64,000 nucleotides of DNA from contig JANQQK010000085.1 of NCBI GenBank assembly GCA_028289375.1, positions 33,698 through 97,697 of the forward strand, written 5' to 3'. The notes beneath the pieces were generated by a model that had not been told where the DNA came from, ran no database searches, and was given only the letters and a program-made list of their open reading frames with translations. The position numbers and the translations under genes are program-made. Numbering within the stretch: the stretch's first letter is position 1; every line of letters starts with the position of its first letter. Below are positions 21,188 to 29,070 of this stretch, in pieces. This DNA comes from Phycisphaerae bacterium. Lineage in GTDB: Bacteria; Planctomycetota; Phycisphaerae; UBA1845.

Positions 21188-21871
21188 TCAGCCCAATAAT
21201 CCGAGCAGGGCGGCGCATTCCTTGCGAGCTTCAGACGGCGAACCAGGGCGATGGAATTGCACAACCTCGAGCAGGGCCGTCTCGAACTCCTTGCGTGCTT
21301 TGGCGTACTCGCGGTGGAGGTGCTCGGCGTCTTCGGACCATTCAGTCGCGATGTCGCGAATTGGTTGCCCTTGCTGAAACCGCAGCCGAAGCAGCTCGAC
21401 GCGTCGCATCGCATGCGGTCCGCTTGCCTCAGCCAGTTCCAACTGTCGCGCCGCCGCCTGCTTCATGATCGATCGTGCCCACTCGCGATCGAACACCTGC
21501 GATAATTGCGCGTCGGTTGCGTCGGCTCCAGTCGATTGCATGACGGTCAATCCCGCCTGCTCGCGTTTGCGTGCGACCCGCGACTCAGCCCGCATCGCGA
21601 CGTTGCGGCAGACGCCGAAAAGGAACGCCCGAAACCCGCCGGGCCTGTCCGCGTCAGCCTTTGCAAGTGCACCGCCCTCGCGAAAGCACTCGAAAAAGGC
21701 TTCCTGCACGGCGTCATCCACTTCGCTCAACAGCATCCCGCTTCGCCATCGTGCTCGCAGGTAGGCTTCGATCGCCGGTCGATAGCGTCTGGCGAACAAG
21801 TCACGCGACACATCCGATCCGCCGCCCGCATCGCGAATCATCGTCCAGCATGTCGTTTCGTTTTCATGCAC
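21188..21871 (-). CDS. ECF-type RNA polymerase sigma factor
   Basis: 227 residues with sigma region 2 (VDDAVQEAFFECFREGG, then FLFGVCRNVAMR for promoter-melting and -10 contacts) and a region 4-like helix-turn-helix (LRFQQGQPIRDIATEWSEDAEHLHREYAKARKEF, only partly conserved). The N-terminus (TMIRDAGGGSDVSRDLFARRYRPAIEAYLRARW) is typical of the ECF groups that planctomycetes encode beside Ser/Thr kinases. The start is a GTG at 21871 with no clear ribosome site; an ATG ten codons on is an alternative. It heads the sigma/membrane/kinase operon, and phosphorylation by the kinase is a plausible control for such groups. Confidence 0.9.
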   Translation of the reverse strand: MHENETTCWTMIRDAGGGSDVSRDLFARRYRPAIEAYLRARWRSGMLLSEVDDAVQEAFFECFREGGALAKADADRPGGFRAFLFGVCRNVAMRAESRVARKREQAGLTVMQSTGADATDAQLSQVFDREWARSIMKQAAARQLELAEASGPHAMRRVELLRLRFQQGQPIRDIATEWSEDAEHLHREYAKARKEFETALLEVVQFHRPGSPSEARKECAALLGLLG

Positions 21872-21897
21872 ACGACGAGTTTGATTGATCCCAATGC

Positions 21898-21932
21898 AAA
21901 AGAAAAGGGCCTACCCGACGACGGGTAGCCCT
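21898..21932 (-). terminator. Rho-independent terminator (leftward) after the tetR-START pair
   Basis: On the leftward strand GGGCTACCCG and CGGGTAGGCCC pair around a short ACGA-type loop with one bulged base, followed by TTTTCTTTT. It is about 155 bp past the START-domain gene and about 27 bp before the sigma-factor start, so it insulates the sigma-kinase operon from upstream transcription. Confidence 0.8.
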
Positions 21933-22087
21933 GTGGACGTTTCCAGTCTCGGTTCTCAGGGATTCGACTGCGACGTCGATGTGTCAAACGCCTGGGCCTT
22001 CCTGGCGAATTGCTCCTGGGGCAGGTCTTCCCTGTGCGGGGCGTGGGCCCAGCGATGAACCAACGCGATCTTCGCGCGCGTTTTGAC

Positions 22088-23110
22088 CTACTTGACCATT
22101 TCTGACCAATTGGTCGGCTCGCCCTCCGCCGCGGTCTTGAGTCGCTTCAGTACCGTGCCAATCTGCTTGCGGAGACGGAACAATGGCTTCTTCCATGGGC
22201 CAACCTCGCCGATGCCTACGGCTGTGTAGCGAACACGTGTTTGGCCATCACCGACGCTCTCCAACCGCCACACGCTCCAGAAGTTCTTGCTGTCTGCACG
22301 TGTGGGGGGCTGGGCCAATCCAAGCCATCCCTGATGCGCGAGCATGTGGTGTGGGCGATAGGCGAGGAGGCGCGCTTTGGACATGTCGGGCATGACGACG
22401 GACTCGATGTTCGGGCCATACGCGGTGATGTGCCCGTCCTGTTTGAGCTTGATTTCCGCGAAATCGGCAAGCCACTGCACCATGCCCGAGTCCGTCGACA
22501 TCAGCGCCCAGACCTGCTCGGGAGTGGCGTTGATCTTCTTGTCAAACTCCAGCTTGAAGGCACTGTCATCCAACGTGTTGCTGACATCCATTGCCTTCGC
22601 TGCAAGGTGTGCGTGAATCATCTGCATCCACTGCTCGTTGGCAGCCAGGAAGTACTTAAACGCCGCGTCCCATTCATCACCCTTCTGCCAGCCGAGCAGC
22701 GTCATGCGGAGCGTTGTCTTGTTCCTGCTAACCGGCTTGAGATCGTAGATGAACCAGGTGCCGCCTTTCCGCACGGCTGGGAACTGCTCCGGAGCGCTGC
22801 CGGTCCCCGCGAGCATCTCGCCGGGGACGTAGGCCAATACGCGCGTCCCCGTCGGCGACCAGACCTCGTATGATCCATCGATCTCAAGTGCGACCTTCGC
22901 GTGTGGTGCCCCCATCGCCGTCATGCCCGCCTCGGTGGCAATCGTGTTCCAGACGCGGTTGGCCGACGCGGGAAGTTCGACTTCAAACGACTGCCACCGC
23001 TCCGGCTCTGTGCCTTGCGTCACTGTCACGTCAGCGGCTGACACCGTCGAACAGGTTATCAGCAGGAACACTCCAGCCACGAGTCTCGAATAGCCGGGTC
23101 GAGTTTTCAT
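22088..23110 (-). CDS. Exported two-domain SRPBCC/START-like (AHSA1-type) protein
   Basis: 340 residues from the ATG at 23110, which overlaps the TetR stop (ATGA) and has GGTGAGAG just upstream. The N-terminus MKTRPGYSRLVAGVFLLITC with TVSAAD after it reads as a signal peptide. Two SRPBCC copies follow: SFEVELPASANRVWNTIATE and DDSAFKLEFDKKINATPEQV, each continuing with VWS/YGP beta strands and LLAYRPH or VLAYVPG. The fold binds hydrophobic ligands and is used by AHSA1 and polyketide-cyclase-like proteins. No catalytic residues can be assigned. It is presumably controlled by the coupled TetR regulator. A terminator lies at 21898-21932. Confidence 0.85.
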   Translation of the reverse strand: MKTRPGYSRLVAGVFLLITCSTVSAADVTVTQGTEPERWQSFEVELPASANRVWNTIATEAGMTAMGAPHAKVALEIDGSYEVWSPTGTRVLAYVPGEMLAGTGSAPEQFPAVRKGGTWFIYDLKPVSRNKTTLRMTLLGWQKGDEWDAAFKYFLAANEQWMQMIHAHLAAKAMDVSNTLDDSAFKLEFDKKINATPEQVWALMSTDSGMVQWLADFAEIKLKQDGHITAYGPNIESVVMPDMSKARLLAYRPHHMLAHQGWLGLAQPPTRADSKNFWSVWRLESVGDGQTRVRYTAVGIGEVGPWKKPLFRLRKQIGTVLKRLKTAAEGEPTNWSEMVK

Positions 23111-23802
23111 GTTTCTCTCACCTTCATGAGTTGATTCATGTGTTGTCGCAGTTGTTCGATGCACGCATCAAACGGACTGAGGCTGCGATACGCCCGCGCC
23201 TGCATGATCCCGCCTTCCATCGTCGTCAGCACAAACCGCGACAACGCCTTCACGTCCGTCCCACGTCGAAATCGACCACCAGCCGCACGCAGAATCTCTT
23301 CGACCGCCGCGCACCAATTGTCAAAGTTCATCGCCACCTTCTCCCGCACCGCCGGCACGTCATCCGCCTCAAGGGCGAGATTCCCGATCGGACAACCTCG
23401 CGTGCAGTCGGTCGACTCCAGCAGCCGCCGATACCCACCCATCACCGCGAAGACCTGCTCGATCGGATCACGCGTCATCGCCCTCGCTGGCTCAAAAACC
23501 TCCGCGTGCATGTGCTCCGCGTAGCCATCCAGCACAGCCAAGAGCAGATCCTCCTTGCTCGCGAAAAAGTGATACAGGCTTCCGCTGCGCGCATTCGCAT
23601 CGCGAAGAATCTCCGCCAACCCCGTTGCATGATAGCCCTGCTCGTAGAACAGCTTCATCGCTGAGTCGACGATTCGTTGCCGCGTGGTATTCCCGCCGTC
23701 AGATTCATTCGATGTCGATCGGCTGCCGGGGCGTCTGTCGCCCGCCTGACTTCCCGACGTCCGACGCTTGTCACGATTCTCAGCCACACCAGACGCGCCC
23801 AT
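23107..23802 (-). CDS. TetR/AcrR family transcriptional regulator (YxaF/LmrA-like C-terminus)
   Basis: 231 residues. After a basic, Ser/Gly-rich leader of about 40 residues comes a TetR DNA-binding domain (TRQRIVDSAMKLFYEQGYHA, then ILRDANARSGSLYHFFASKE). The ligand domain carries CTRGCPIGNLALEADD, a motif of the YxaF/LmrA branch that senses small hydrophobic compounds. I chose the ATG at 23802; a TTG seven codons upstream is also open. The stop overlaps the start of the START-domain gene. A 52-bp nested palindrome at 23930-23981 is a strong candidate for its own operator, which implies autoregulation and control of the START gene. Confidence 0.93.
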   Translation of the reverse strand: MGASGVAENRDKRRTSGSQAGDRRPGSRSTSNESDGGNTTRQRIVDSAMKLFYEQGYHATGLAEILRDANARSGSLYHFFASKEDLLLAVLDGYAEHMHAEVFEPARAMTRDPIEQVFAVMGGYRRLLESTDCTRGCPIGNLALEADDVPAVREKVAMNFDNWCAAVEEILRAAGGRFRRGTDVKALSRFVLTTMEGGIMQARAYRSLSPFDACIEQLRQHMNQLMKVRET

Positions 23803-24193
23803 TCTCCGGATTCTTCCAGGCAAGAGGACCGTCAGCCACGCCCATCACCGCGTCCAATTGCCATCCTGCGTCCCGCCGTCTCCATGCGGATTCTTCCCAA
23901 CCCCAGTCCATCGATCCATTTCCAATGACTCTCCAACCAACGGCGTTAGTTGATCGATCAACCAAGATACTTGGTTGGAGAACGCAAGTCAACTGCCGGT
24001 CGCGTGCGGTGTGAAACGGCGCTTCTCGTTTGACGGAGTCGCGATATTCGCAGTGCGGGTGTCTGCCGTGGACGAAGACGGAGGGCTTCGACCGTACGCC
24101 GGTCGGCTGCGCGGTCCTGCCGCGCCATTTGTGTCGTCACAACATCGGCTGTTTTGGGGCGACCGCAACGAGCCGCGGCTGTGACGCGCCGAC
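23803..24193. other. Intergenic region upstream of tetR
   Basis: About 390 bp. The tetR-proximal part contains the nested operator described separately. The rest (23990-24193) is GC-rich with no supportable gene; small frames there on both strands lack ribosome sites and family resemblance. Confidence 0.5.
23930..23981. promoter_or_regulatory. Nested palindromic operator cluster upstream of tetR
   Basis: Three dyads overlap here. An 11-bp perfect inverted repeat has TCTCCAACCAA at 23930-23940 and TTGGTTGGAGA at 23971-23981. Inside it, CAACCAAG-ATA-CTTGGTTG spans 23959-23977, and the 12-bp perfect palindrome TTGATCGATCAA is at 23950-23961. CCAAG...CTTGG dyads of this size are typical TetR-family operator shapes. 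The cluster lies about 130 bp upstream of the tetR start and is more AT-rich than its surroundings, fitting a promoter/operator region. Confidence 0.75.
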
Positions 24194-24700
24194 TCAAATC
24201 AAGTGATGCGTGACCAAGCTGATGGCGATAACCGCATACAGCAACAGCCCCGCTCCGCTGACGATCATCCCCGCCATCAGCCAAACTGTCGTTGGGTTCC
24301 GACAGGAGCAGATCAGCGACAAACTCGACGCAAAGCTGGCTCCGAGCAACATCAGACCCAGCGGTGGAAACGCAATCATCGCCCAGCCAGCGAGTGCACA
24401 CGTCAATTCGCCGACCCCGCTGATGTCCGTGTTCACCGCGAAACTCGTCGGGTCGTCCGGATCAAACGCCCGCCCACATTCCGGACAGCGATGGGCCGGT
24501 AGCGCGGTCAGGTCGTAGTCGCAGCTCAAGCAATGCCGATCGCTCACCGGATCATCCGAATCAACTGCATTGGCGGTGGTGCCATTGTACGCACGAACAC
24601 GCGTATTCCTAATCAGGGTAGTAGCTCCACCCTCTCTTGGGACAATAGGTGTGAGACGTTCCGTGATTGCTGATGTACCACAGAAAGCGAAACCCGCCAT
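24194..24700 (-). CDS. Zinc-ribbon membrane protein, unknown function
   Basis: Up to 168 residues. The core is a Cys4 zinc ribbon, CLSCDYDLTALPAHRCPECG, followed by AFDPDDPTSF and then two hydrophobic segments (LAGWAMIAFPPLGLMLLGA and WLMAGMIVSGAGLLLYAVIA). The longest frame overlaps the upstream gene by 92 bp, which is unlikely; a GTG at 24547 would give about 117 residues beginning just before the zinc ribbon and I consider it plausible, though its ribosome site is weak. It is paralogous in layout to the next gene and to the truncated gene at the left edge. Function unknown. Confidence 0.7.
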   Translation of the reverse strand: MAGFAFCGTSAITERLTPIVPREGGATTLIRNTRVRAYNGTTANAVDSDDPVSDRHCLSCDYDLTALPAHRCPECGRAFDPDDPTSFAVNTDISGVGELTCALAGWAMIAFPPLGLMLLGASFASSLSLICSCRNPTTVWLMAGMIVSGAGLLLYAVIAISLVTHHLI

Positions 24701-25271
24701 AGAAATCGCTCGACTCGTAGAGCTGGAAGTGTGGCTTGTTGCTCTGGTGCAGGAACTGGTATCCGCTCAGATCGCTCGGGTACTCTCCGTTGTCTTGTTT
24801 GTGCTGTTCCAGAAACTCGATCAACTGTTCCGACTCCGCCGCGAGCATGTGGTGCCGTACCCCGTGCATGCAAATCCTTGGCACGATGAGCAGGGCAAGA
24901 ACGACCTGCAGGAAGACGACCACCCGTGGCGGCGCCACGAACAGCAGCAACAGAAAGAACCCGTTGCCGACGATGACGATAAACTGAAGAAGGAAACTGT
25001 GAATCTCGCTGACCGATTCGTACGCGTAAAGCGCGCACACGTACTCGACGGGTAGGATCAAGAGATTGAAGAGAAGCAGCTTGAACCCGACGCGAGCCAC
25101 GCGGCGGTACTGTCGTTGAAAGAAAGTACTCGCCCACGTCGTCGAATCGGTCGGATCAAACGGAGTTCCGCACTCGGGGCAGCGGTCAAGTGGCAAGCCC
25201 ATCAAGCGATAACCGCATTCTCTGCAGCGGGGAGACTCTGACGTGATCCATTCACTCGTTTGAGGTCGCAT
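24609..25271 (-). CDS. Zinc-ribbon multi-pass membrane protein, unknown function
   Basis: 220 residues from the ATG at 25271, which lies 20 bp inside the end of uvrC. N-terminal Cys4 ribbon: CRECGYRLMGLPLDRCPECG, then TPFDPTDSTTW. Three hydrophobic segments follow (FKLLLFNLLILPVEYVCALY, FIVIVGNGFFLLLLFVA, VVFLQVVLALLIVPRIC). The C-terminal 70 residues are soluble and aromatic (SDFYGGFRFLWYI, then KRGWSYYPD). It probably shares a transcript with uvrC and with the smaller zinc-ribbon gene downstream. The CxxCGYxLxGL...RCPECG pattern recurs in planctomycete membrane proteins, but no function is known to me. Confidence 0.82.
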   Translation of the reverse strand: MRPQTSEWITSESPRCRECGYRLMGLPLDRCPECGTPFDPTDSTTWASTFFQRQYRRVARVGFKLLLFNLLILPVEYVCALYAYESVSEIHSFLLQFIVIVGNGFFLLLLFVAPPRVVVFLQVVLALLIVPRICMHGVRHHMLAAESEQLIEFLEQHKQDNGEYPSDLSGYQFLHQSNKPHFQLYESSDFYGGFRFLWYISNHGTSHTYCPKRGWSYYPD

Positions 25272-26652
25272 CGTCCGGCTTCTTCTTGCGACGCTTCGGA
25301 GGGCGGCGTCCCTCGCGGACGTCTTCATCAAATGTCTTCTTGCGTCGCAAAATGTGATGGTAATGCTGCGCGAAGCGATGGGCTTCGTCGCGCACCTGCT
25401 GCAACAGGCGGAGCGCTTCGTTGTTTCGTGGCAGTCGCACCGGCATGCTCTTCGCTTGGATGTAAATCTCTTCCATCCTCTTGGCCAAGGAAATCACCAT
25501 CGGCGGCTGCATGTTCATGTCGTCGAACGCCTCCTGCGCCGCGTGCAACTGCCCCAGCCCGCCGTCGATCAGAATCACATCCGGATACAACTCCTCCCCC
25601 TCCGCCGCATAGCGATACCGCCGTGACACGACCTCCCGGATCGACGCGTAATCGTCCGATCCCTCGACCGTCCGAATCTTGAACCGCTTGTACCCGTTCT
25701 TGAAAGGCCGACCGTCGATGAAACAGACCAGCGACCCGACCGTCTCCTCGCCCATCAGATTGGCGATGTCGATCCCTTCGATGCTGCGTGGCGGCTCGTC
25801 GAGATCGAGCAAATCACCGAGCTTTTCCAGGCCTTTCGTGGGATCGATGAAGAAGGCTTCGGGTTGCACATCCGTTTCAACGTCGCCCGAAAGCGACAGC
25901 CCCTCGATCGCCTTGATTCGGTCCCGAATCCGCGCCGCCTCCATGAAGTTCCGCTCGTTCGCCGCCTCCTGCATCTCGCGTGTCATCTGCCGCACGATCA
26001 CGCTCCGCTTGCTGGCCATGAACTTCTTGAACCGGTCGATGTCCTTCTTGTAGTCCTCCTTGCTGATCAGATCGGCACAGGGCGCGGTGCACTGATTGAT
26101 CGCGTGCAACAGGCAGGGCCTGAAGTACTTCCGCGATTCGTCATCCGCGCGAATGTCGAGTTCGCACGTGCGATACTTGAATACCTTCTGAATCGCGTTC
26201 ACCGCCATCCGCGCCGCCGACGGACTCGAGAACGGCCCATACAGCTTGCTCCCCTTGATCCGCGGCGTTCGCGTGACGTACACCCCCGGAAAATCCTCGC
26301 GCGTCGTGATCTCGATGTAGGGAAAGGTCTTGTCATCCTTCATCATCACGTTGAACGGCGGCTGAATGTCCTTGATAAGCCGGTTTTCCTTCAGCAGCGC
26401 GTCGACCTCGGTCTCGCAGTCGAGAAAGTCCACATCGACGACCATGTTCGCCATCCTCGCGATCTCAGGCCCACGCGACGCCAGCAGATCCGCCGACGGC
26501 TGAAAATAGCTGCTCACCCGCGACCGCAGGTCCTTCGCTTTTCCGACGTACAGCACCCGCCCGTCGTCGTCCTTCATCAGGTAGACGCCCGGCTGCTTCG
26601 GCAGATTGGCGATGTGTTCGCGGAGTTTGTCGAGGCGTTCGTCGTGGCTCAT
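25252..26652 (-). CDS. uvrC: UvrABC excinuclease subunit C, lacking the C-terminal helix-hairpin-helix domain
   Basis: 466 residues from the ATG at 26652 (MSHDERLDKLREHIANLPKQ), much shorter than the usual 590-620. The GIY-YIG nuclease (GVYLMKDDDGRVLYVGKAKD, residues 22-41) that makes the 3' incision is intact. The UVR motif that contacts UvrB (MTREMQEAANERNFMEAARI) is present. The RNase H-like domain for the 5' incision is present with EGIDIANLMGEE, ILIDGGLGQL and RDEAHRFAQHYH. The protein then ends within about 45 Lys/Arg-rich residues, where UvrC normally carries tandem HhH motifs that bind DNA. It is divergent from the DUF1648 gene. Confidence 0.93.
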   Translation of the reverse strand: MSHDERLDKLREHIANLPKQPGVYLMKDDDGRVLYVGKAKDLRSRVSSYFQPSADLLASRGPEIARMANMVVDVDFLDCETEVDALLKENRLIKDIQPPFNVMMKDDKTFPYIEITTREDFPGVYVTRTPRIKGSKLYGPFSSPSAARMAVNAIQKVFKYRTCELDIRADDESRKYFRPCLLHAINQCTAPCADLISKEDYKKDIDRFKKFMASKRSVIVRQMTREMQEAANERNFMEAARIRDRIKAIEGLSLSGDVETDVQPEAFFIDPTKGLEKLGDLLDLDEPPRSIEGIDIANLMGEETVGSLVCFIDGRPFKNGYKRFKIRTVEGSDDYASIREVVSRRYRYAAEGEELYPDVILIDGGLGQLHAAQEAFDDMNMQPPMVISLAKRMEEIYIQAKSMPVRLPRNNEALRLLQQVRDEAHRFAQHYHHILRRKKTFDEDVREGRRPPKRRKKKPDDATSNE

Positions 26653-26767
26653 CGTCAGAGATTGTAACGCGTTGTCATCAATCAGGCAGTGAACGCAAAC
26701 AATGGAATAGCCGTTCACGCCGCCCGTCTCTAGGATGATCGGCAGAACCTCGCATGCGGAGCCATCG

Positions 26768-27262
26768 ATGAAGCGAAACAGACCCGTCCTGCAACTCAAG
26801 CGCACGACCGTCGAGTGGGTGTCCGACGTGATCGGCGTTCTCGGGCTCGCCGGCATGTGGATCTACGCCATGACCCACGTGCCCATGCTGCCCGATTCCA
26901 TCCCCGTTCACTTCAACGCCGCCGGCGACCCTGATCGCTGGGCGTCACGAGGCTCCATCCTGTCTCTGCCCGCGATTGGCACCGCGTTGTATGTGTTCAT
27001 GCTCGTCGCCGGACGCTGGCCTCACAAGTTCAACTACCTCGTCGACATCACCGAGGAGAACGCCCCGAGGCTCTATCGACTCGCACGGATGATGGTCGCC
27101 GCGCTGCGCGCCGAGGTCGTGTGGCTGTTCGTGATCATCCTCTGGCAGAGCATCGCCGTCGGGATGGGCGACGCAACGTCGCTGTCGATGGCGTGGATCT
27201 TTGTCGGCTCAGCCATCATCACCGTGACAGGCGTCGCATTCGTTGCCAAAATGACCTTCTGA
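26768..27262 (+). CDS. DUF1648-containing membrane protein
   Basis: 164 residues from the ATG at 26768 (GGAG eight bases upstream). The DUF1648 signature is clear: PDSIPVHFNAAGDPDRWASR around residues 42-61, between membrane helices WVSDVIGVLGLAGMWIYAM and SLPAIGTALYVFMLVAG. Two further helices lie at the C-terminus (VVWLFVIILWQSIAVGMG and AWIFVGSAIITVTGVAFVA). The domain occurs in SdpI-type immunity proteins and other membrane proteins of unknown role. It is divergent from uvrC across 115 bp and stands alone. Confidence 0.85.
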   Translation: MKRNRPVLQLKRTTVEWVSDVIGVLGLAGMWIYAMTHVPMLPDSIPVHFNAAGDPDRWASRGSILSLPAIGTALYVFMLVAGRWPHKFNYLVDITEENAPRLYRLARMMVAALRAEVVWLFVIILWQSIAVGMGDATSLSMAWIFVGSAIITVTGVAFVAKMTF

Positions 27263-27323
27263 CGGTCGCGATTTGTTTCAGAACGTCGCCGGAAGACCGG
27301 TATGGTCAACGTAGTGGGAGTGT

Positions 27324-29006
27324 GTGCACGTGGGTAGGATCTCGACATTATCGGCTGTTGCGTTGGTCACGATGGCGACGGGTTGCGCGACGACCAGCTC
27401 TGGACCGGCGGACCTTGTCATCACCCATGCGCGCGTCTGGACCGGCACCGGCACATCAGCCGAAGCCATCGCCGTCGCCGATGGTCGCATCGTCGCGGTT
27501 GGCCGCAATGCCGAGATCGCGAAGTGGACCGATGACGACACACACGTCATCCACGCCGACGGACGTCGCGTCGTCCCGGGACTGATCGACAGCCACGTCC
27601 ACGTCGTCGCCGGCGGACTGCAGTTGGGCAGACTGCACCTGCGGGATGCCACTTCGCGCGAGGAATTCGTCGCGGCGGTCGCCAACGCGGCTGCGTCGAA
27701 ATCGAACGGAGAATGGGTGCTCGGCGGGCGTTGGAGCGTCGAGAGCTGGGACGACCCAACCCCACCGTCGAAGGAATGGCTCGACGGCGTCACCGGCGAC
27801 ATCCCAGTCTACCTGTCACGCATGGACGGTCATCAGGCCCTCGCCAACTCCGCCGCGCTCAGAATCGCCGGCATCGATCGCGACGGACCACCCGACCCGG
27901 TCGGCGGTGATATCGATCGCGACCCCGCCACCGGCGAGCCAACCGGCGTCCTCAAAGAGTCAGCCATGGACCTCGTCGCCCGCCACATTCCCGCACCATC
28001 CGACGACGAGTTGGACGTCGCCCTGCGACGGGCCATGCGCCATCTCAATGCCCAGGGCATCACAGCCGTCCACGACATGTCAGGCCCGGAAGACCTGCTC
28101 ACGTTCAAACGCGCCCACGACGCGAGCAAACTGACCATTCGCATTCGCAAGTACCTGCACGTGTCGGATTGGACGAAATCAATCGACGCCGTGAAGCAAT
28201 TCGGCGCCAAAGACGACTGGTTCCGTATCAACGGATTCAAGGGGTACATCGACGGGTCACTCGGTAGCCGCACCGCCTACATGTACAGGCCCTTCGCCGA
28301 CTGCCACGACCACACCGAATATCCAAGTGGGCTGCTGGCCGACATGGCCGACCCGCCCAAAGCGCTGCGCTGGATGATTGAGTCTGCCGACCGCGAAAAC
28401 CTGCAACCCGCCGTCCACGCCATCGGCGACGAAGCCAACCACATCATGCTCAACGCCTACCAGGCCGTTCGGACCAAAATCGGTCCACGCGACCGACGAC
28501 CACGCATCGAACATGCCCAGCACCTGCTGCCCGAGGACATAGGCCGCTTCGGTTCGCTCGACGTGATCGCATCCATGCAGCCGTTTCACAAAGCCGACGA
28601 CGGTCGCTACGCCGAAAAAGCCATCGGCCAAGACCGCCTCGAAGGTTCGTACGCCTTCCGCAGCCTGATCCAATCCGGCGCCGTCGTTTGTTTCGGCAGC
28701 GATTGGCCGGTGGTCACGAGCGACCCCTTCGCCGGCATGGAAGCCGCCGTCTCCGCAAGGACGCTCGCCGGCGATCGCTGGATTCCCGAGGAGGCGATCA
28801 GCGTCGAAACCGCGTTGAAGGCCTACACCAGTTCTGCTGCCCACGCCGGATTCGACGAGAAAATTCTCGGCACAATCAGGCCCGGCCACTTGGCGGATAT
28901 CGTAGTATTATCGGAGGATGTGCTGTCCGCCGAAGATCACACCATCGGGGATGTGCGGGCAGTCGTCACAATTGTCGGCGGGCAAGTGGTTTACGATGCG
29001 CGCTGA
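27324..29006 (+). CDS. YtcJ-like amidohydrolase, probable lipoprotein
   Basis: 560 residues from a GTG start preceded by GGGAG. The N-terminus ends in VTMATGCATTSSG, a likely lipobox, so the enzyme is probably anchored in the periplasm. The metal-dependent amidohydrolase fold is shown by the composite N-terminal beta sandwich (ADLVITHARVWTGTG), the metal motif GLIDSHVHVVAGG, EHAQHLLPEDIGR, FGSDWPVVTSDPF with the catalytic Asp, and the C-terminal GTIRPGHLADIVVLSED. This amidohydrolase-3 (YtcJ) group includes N-substituted formamide deformylase; the real substrate is unknown. It is followed by an unrelated secreted metalloprotease gene. Confidence 0.9.
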   Translation: MHVGRISTLSAVALVTMATGCATTSSGPADLVITHARVWTGTGTSAEAIAVADGRIVAVGRNAEIAKWTDDDTHVIHADGRRVVPGLIDSHVHVVAGGLQLGRLHLRDATSREEFVAAVANAAASKSNGEWVLGGRWSVESWDDPTPPSKEWLDGVTGDIPVYLSRMDGHQALANSAALRIAGIDRDGPPDPVGGDIDRDPATGEPTGVLKESAMDLVARHIPAPSDDELDVALRRAMRHLNAQGITAVHDMSGPEDLLTFKRAHDASKLTIRIRKYLHVSDWTKSIDAVKQFGAKDDWFRINGFKGYIDGSLGSRTAYMYRPFADCHDHTEYPSGLLADMADPPKALRWMIESADRENLQPAVHAIGDEANHIMLNAYQAVRTKIGPRDRRPRIEHAQHLLPEDIGRFGSLDVIASMQPFHKADDGRYAEKAIGQDRLEGSYAFRSLIQSGAVVCFGSDWPVVTSDPFAGMEAAVSARTLAGDRWIPEEAISVETALKAYTSSAAHAGFDEKILGTIRPGHLADIVVLSEDVLSAEDHTIGDVRAVVTIVGGQVVYDAR

Positions 29007-29070
29007 CTTGGCGAGGCGGACAGGGTGGGGTAGGCTGGCAAATTGGCCTGCTGCCATCCGGGGATCACGA

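Noticed and set aside
23975..24184. Small rightward frame upstream of tetR
   Set aside because: TTG start inside the operator dyad, no ribosome site, composition like the antisense of GC-rich DNA.
28918..29070. N-terminal extension of the metalloprotease frame
   Set aside because: It overlaps the end of the amidohydrolase gene in another frame and would bury the signal peptide; the ATG at 29071 has a ribosome site.
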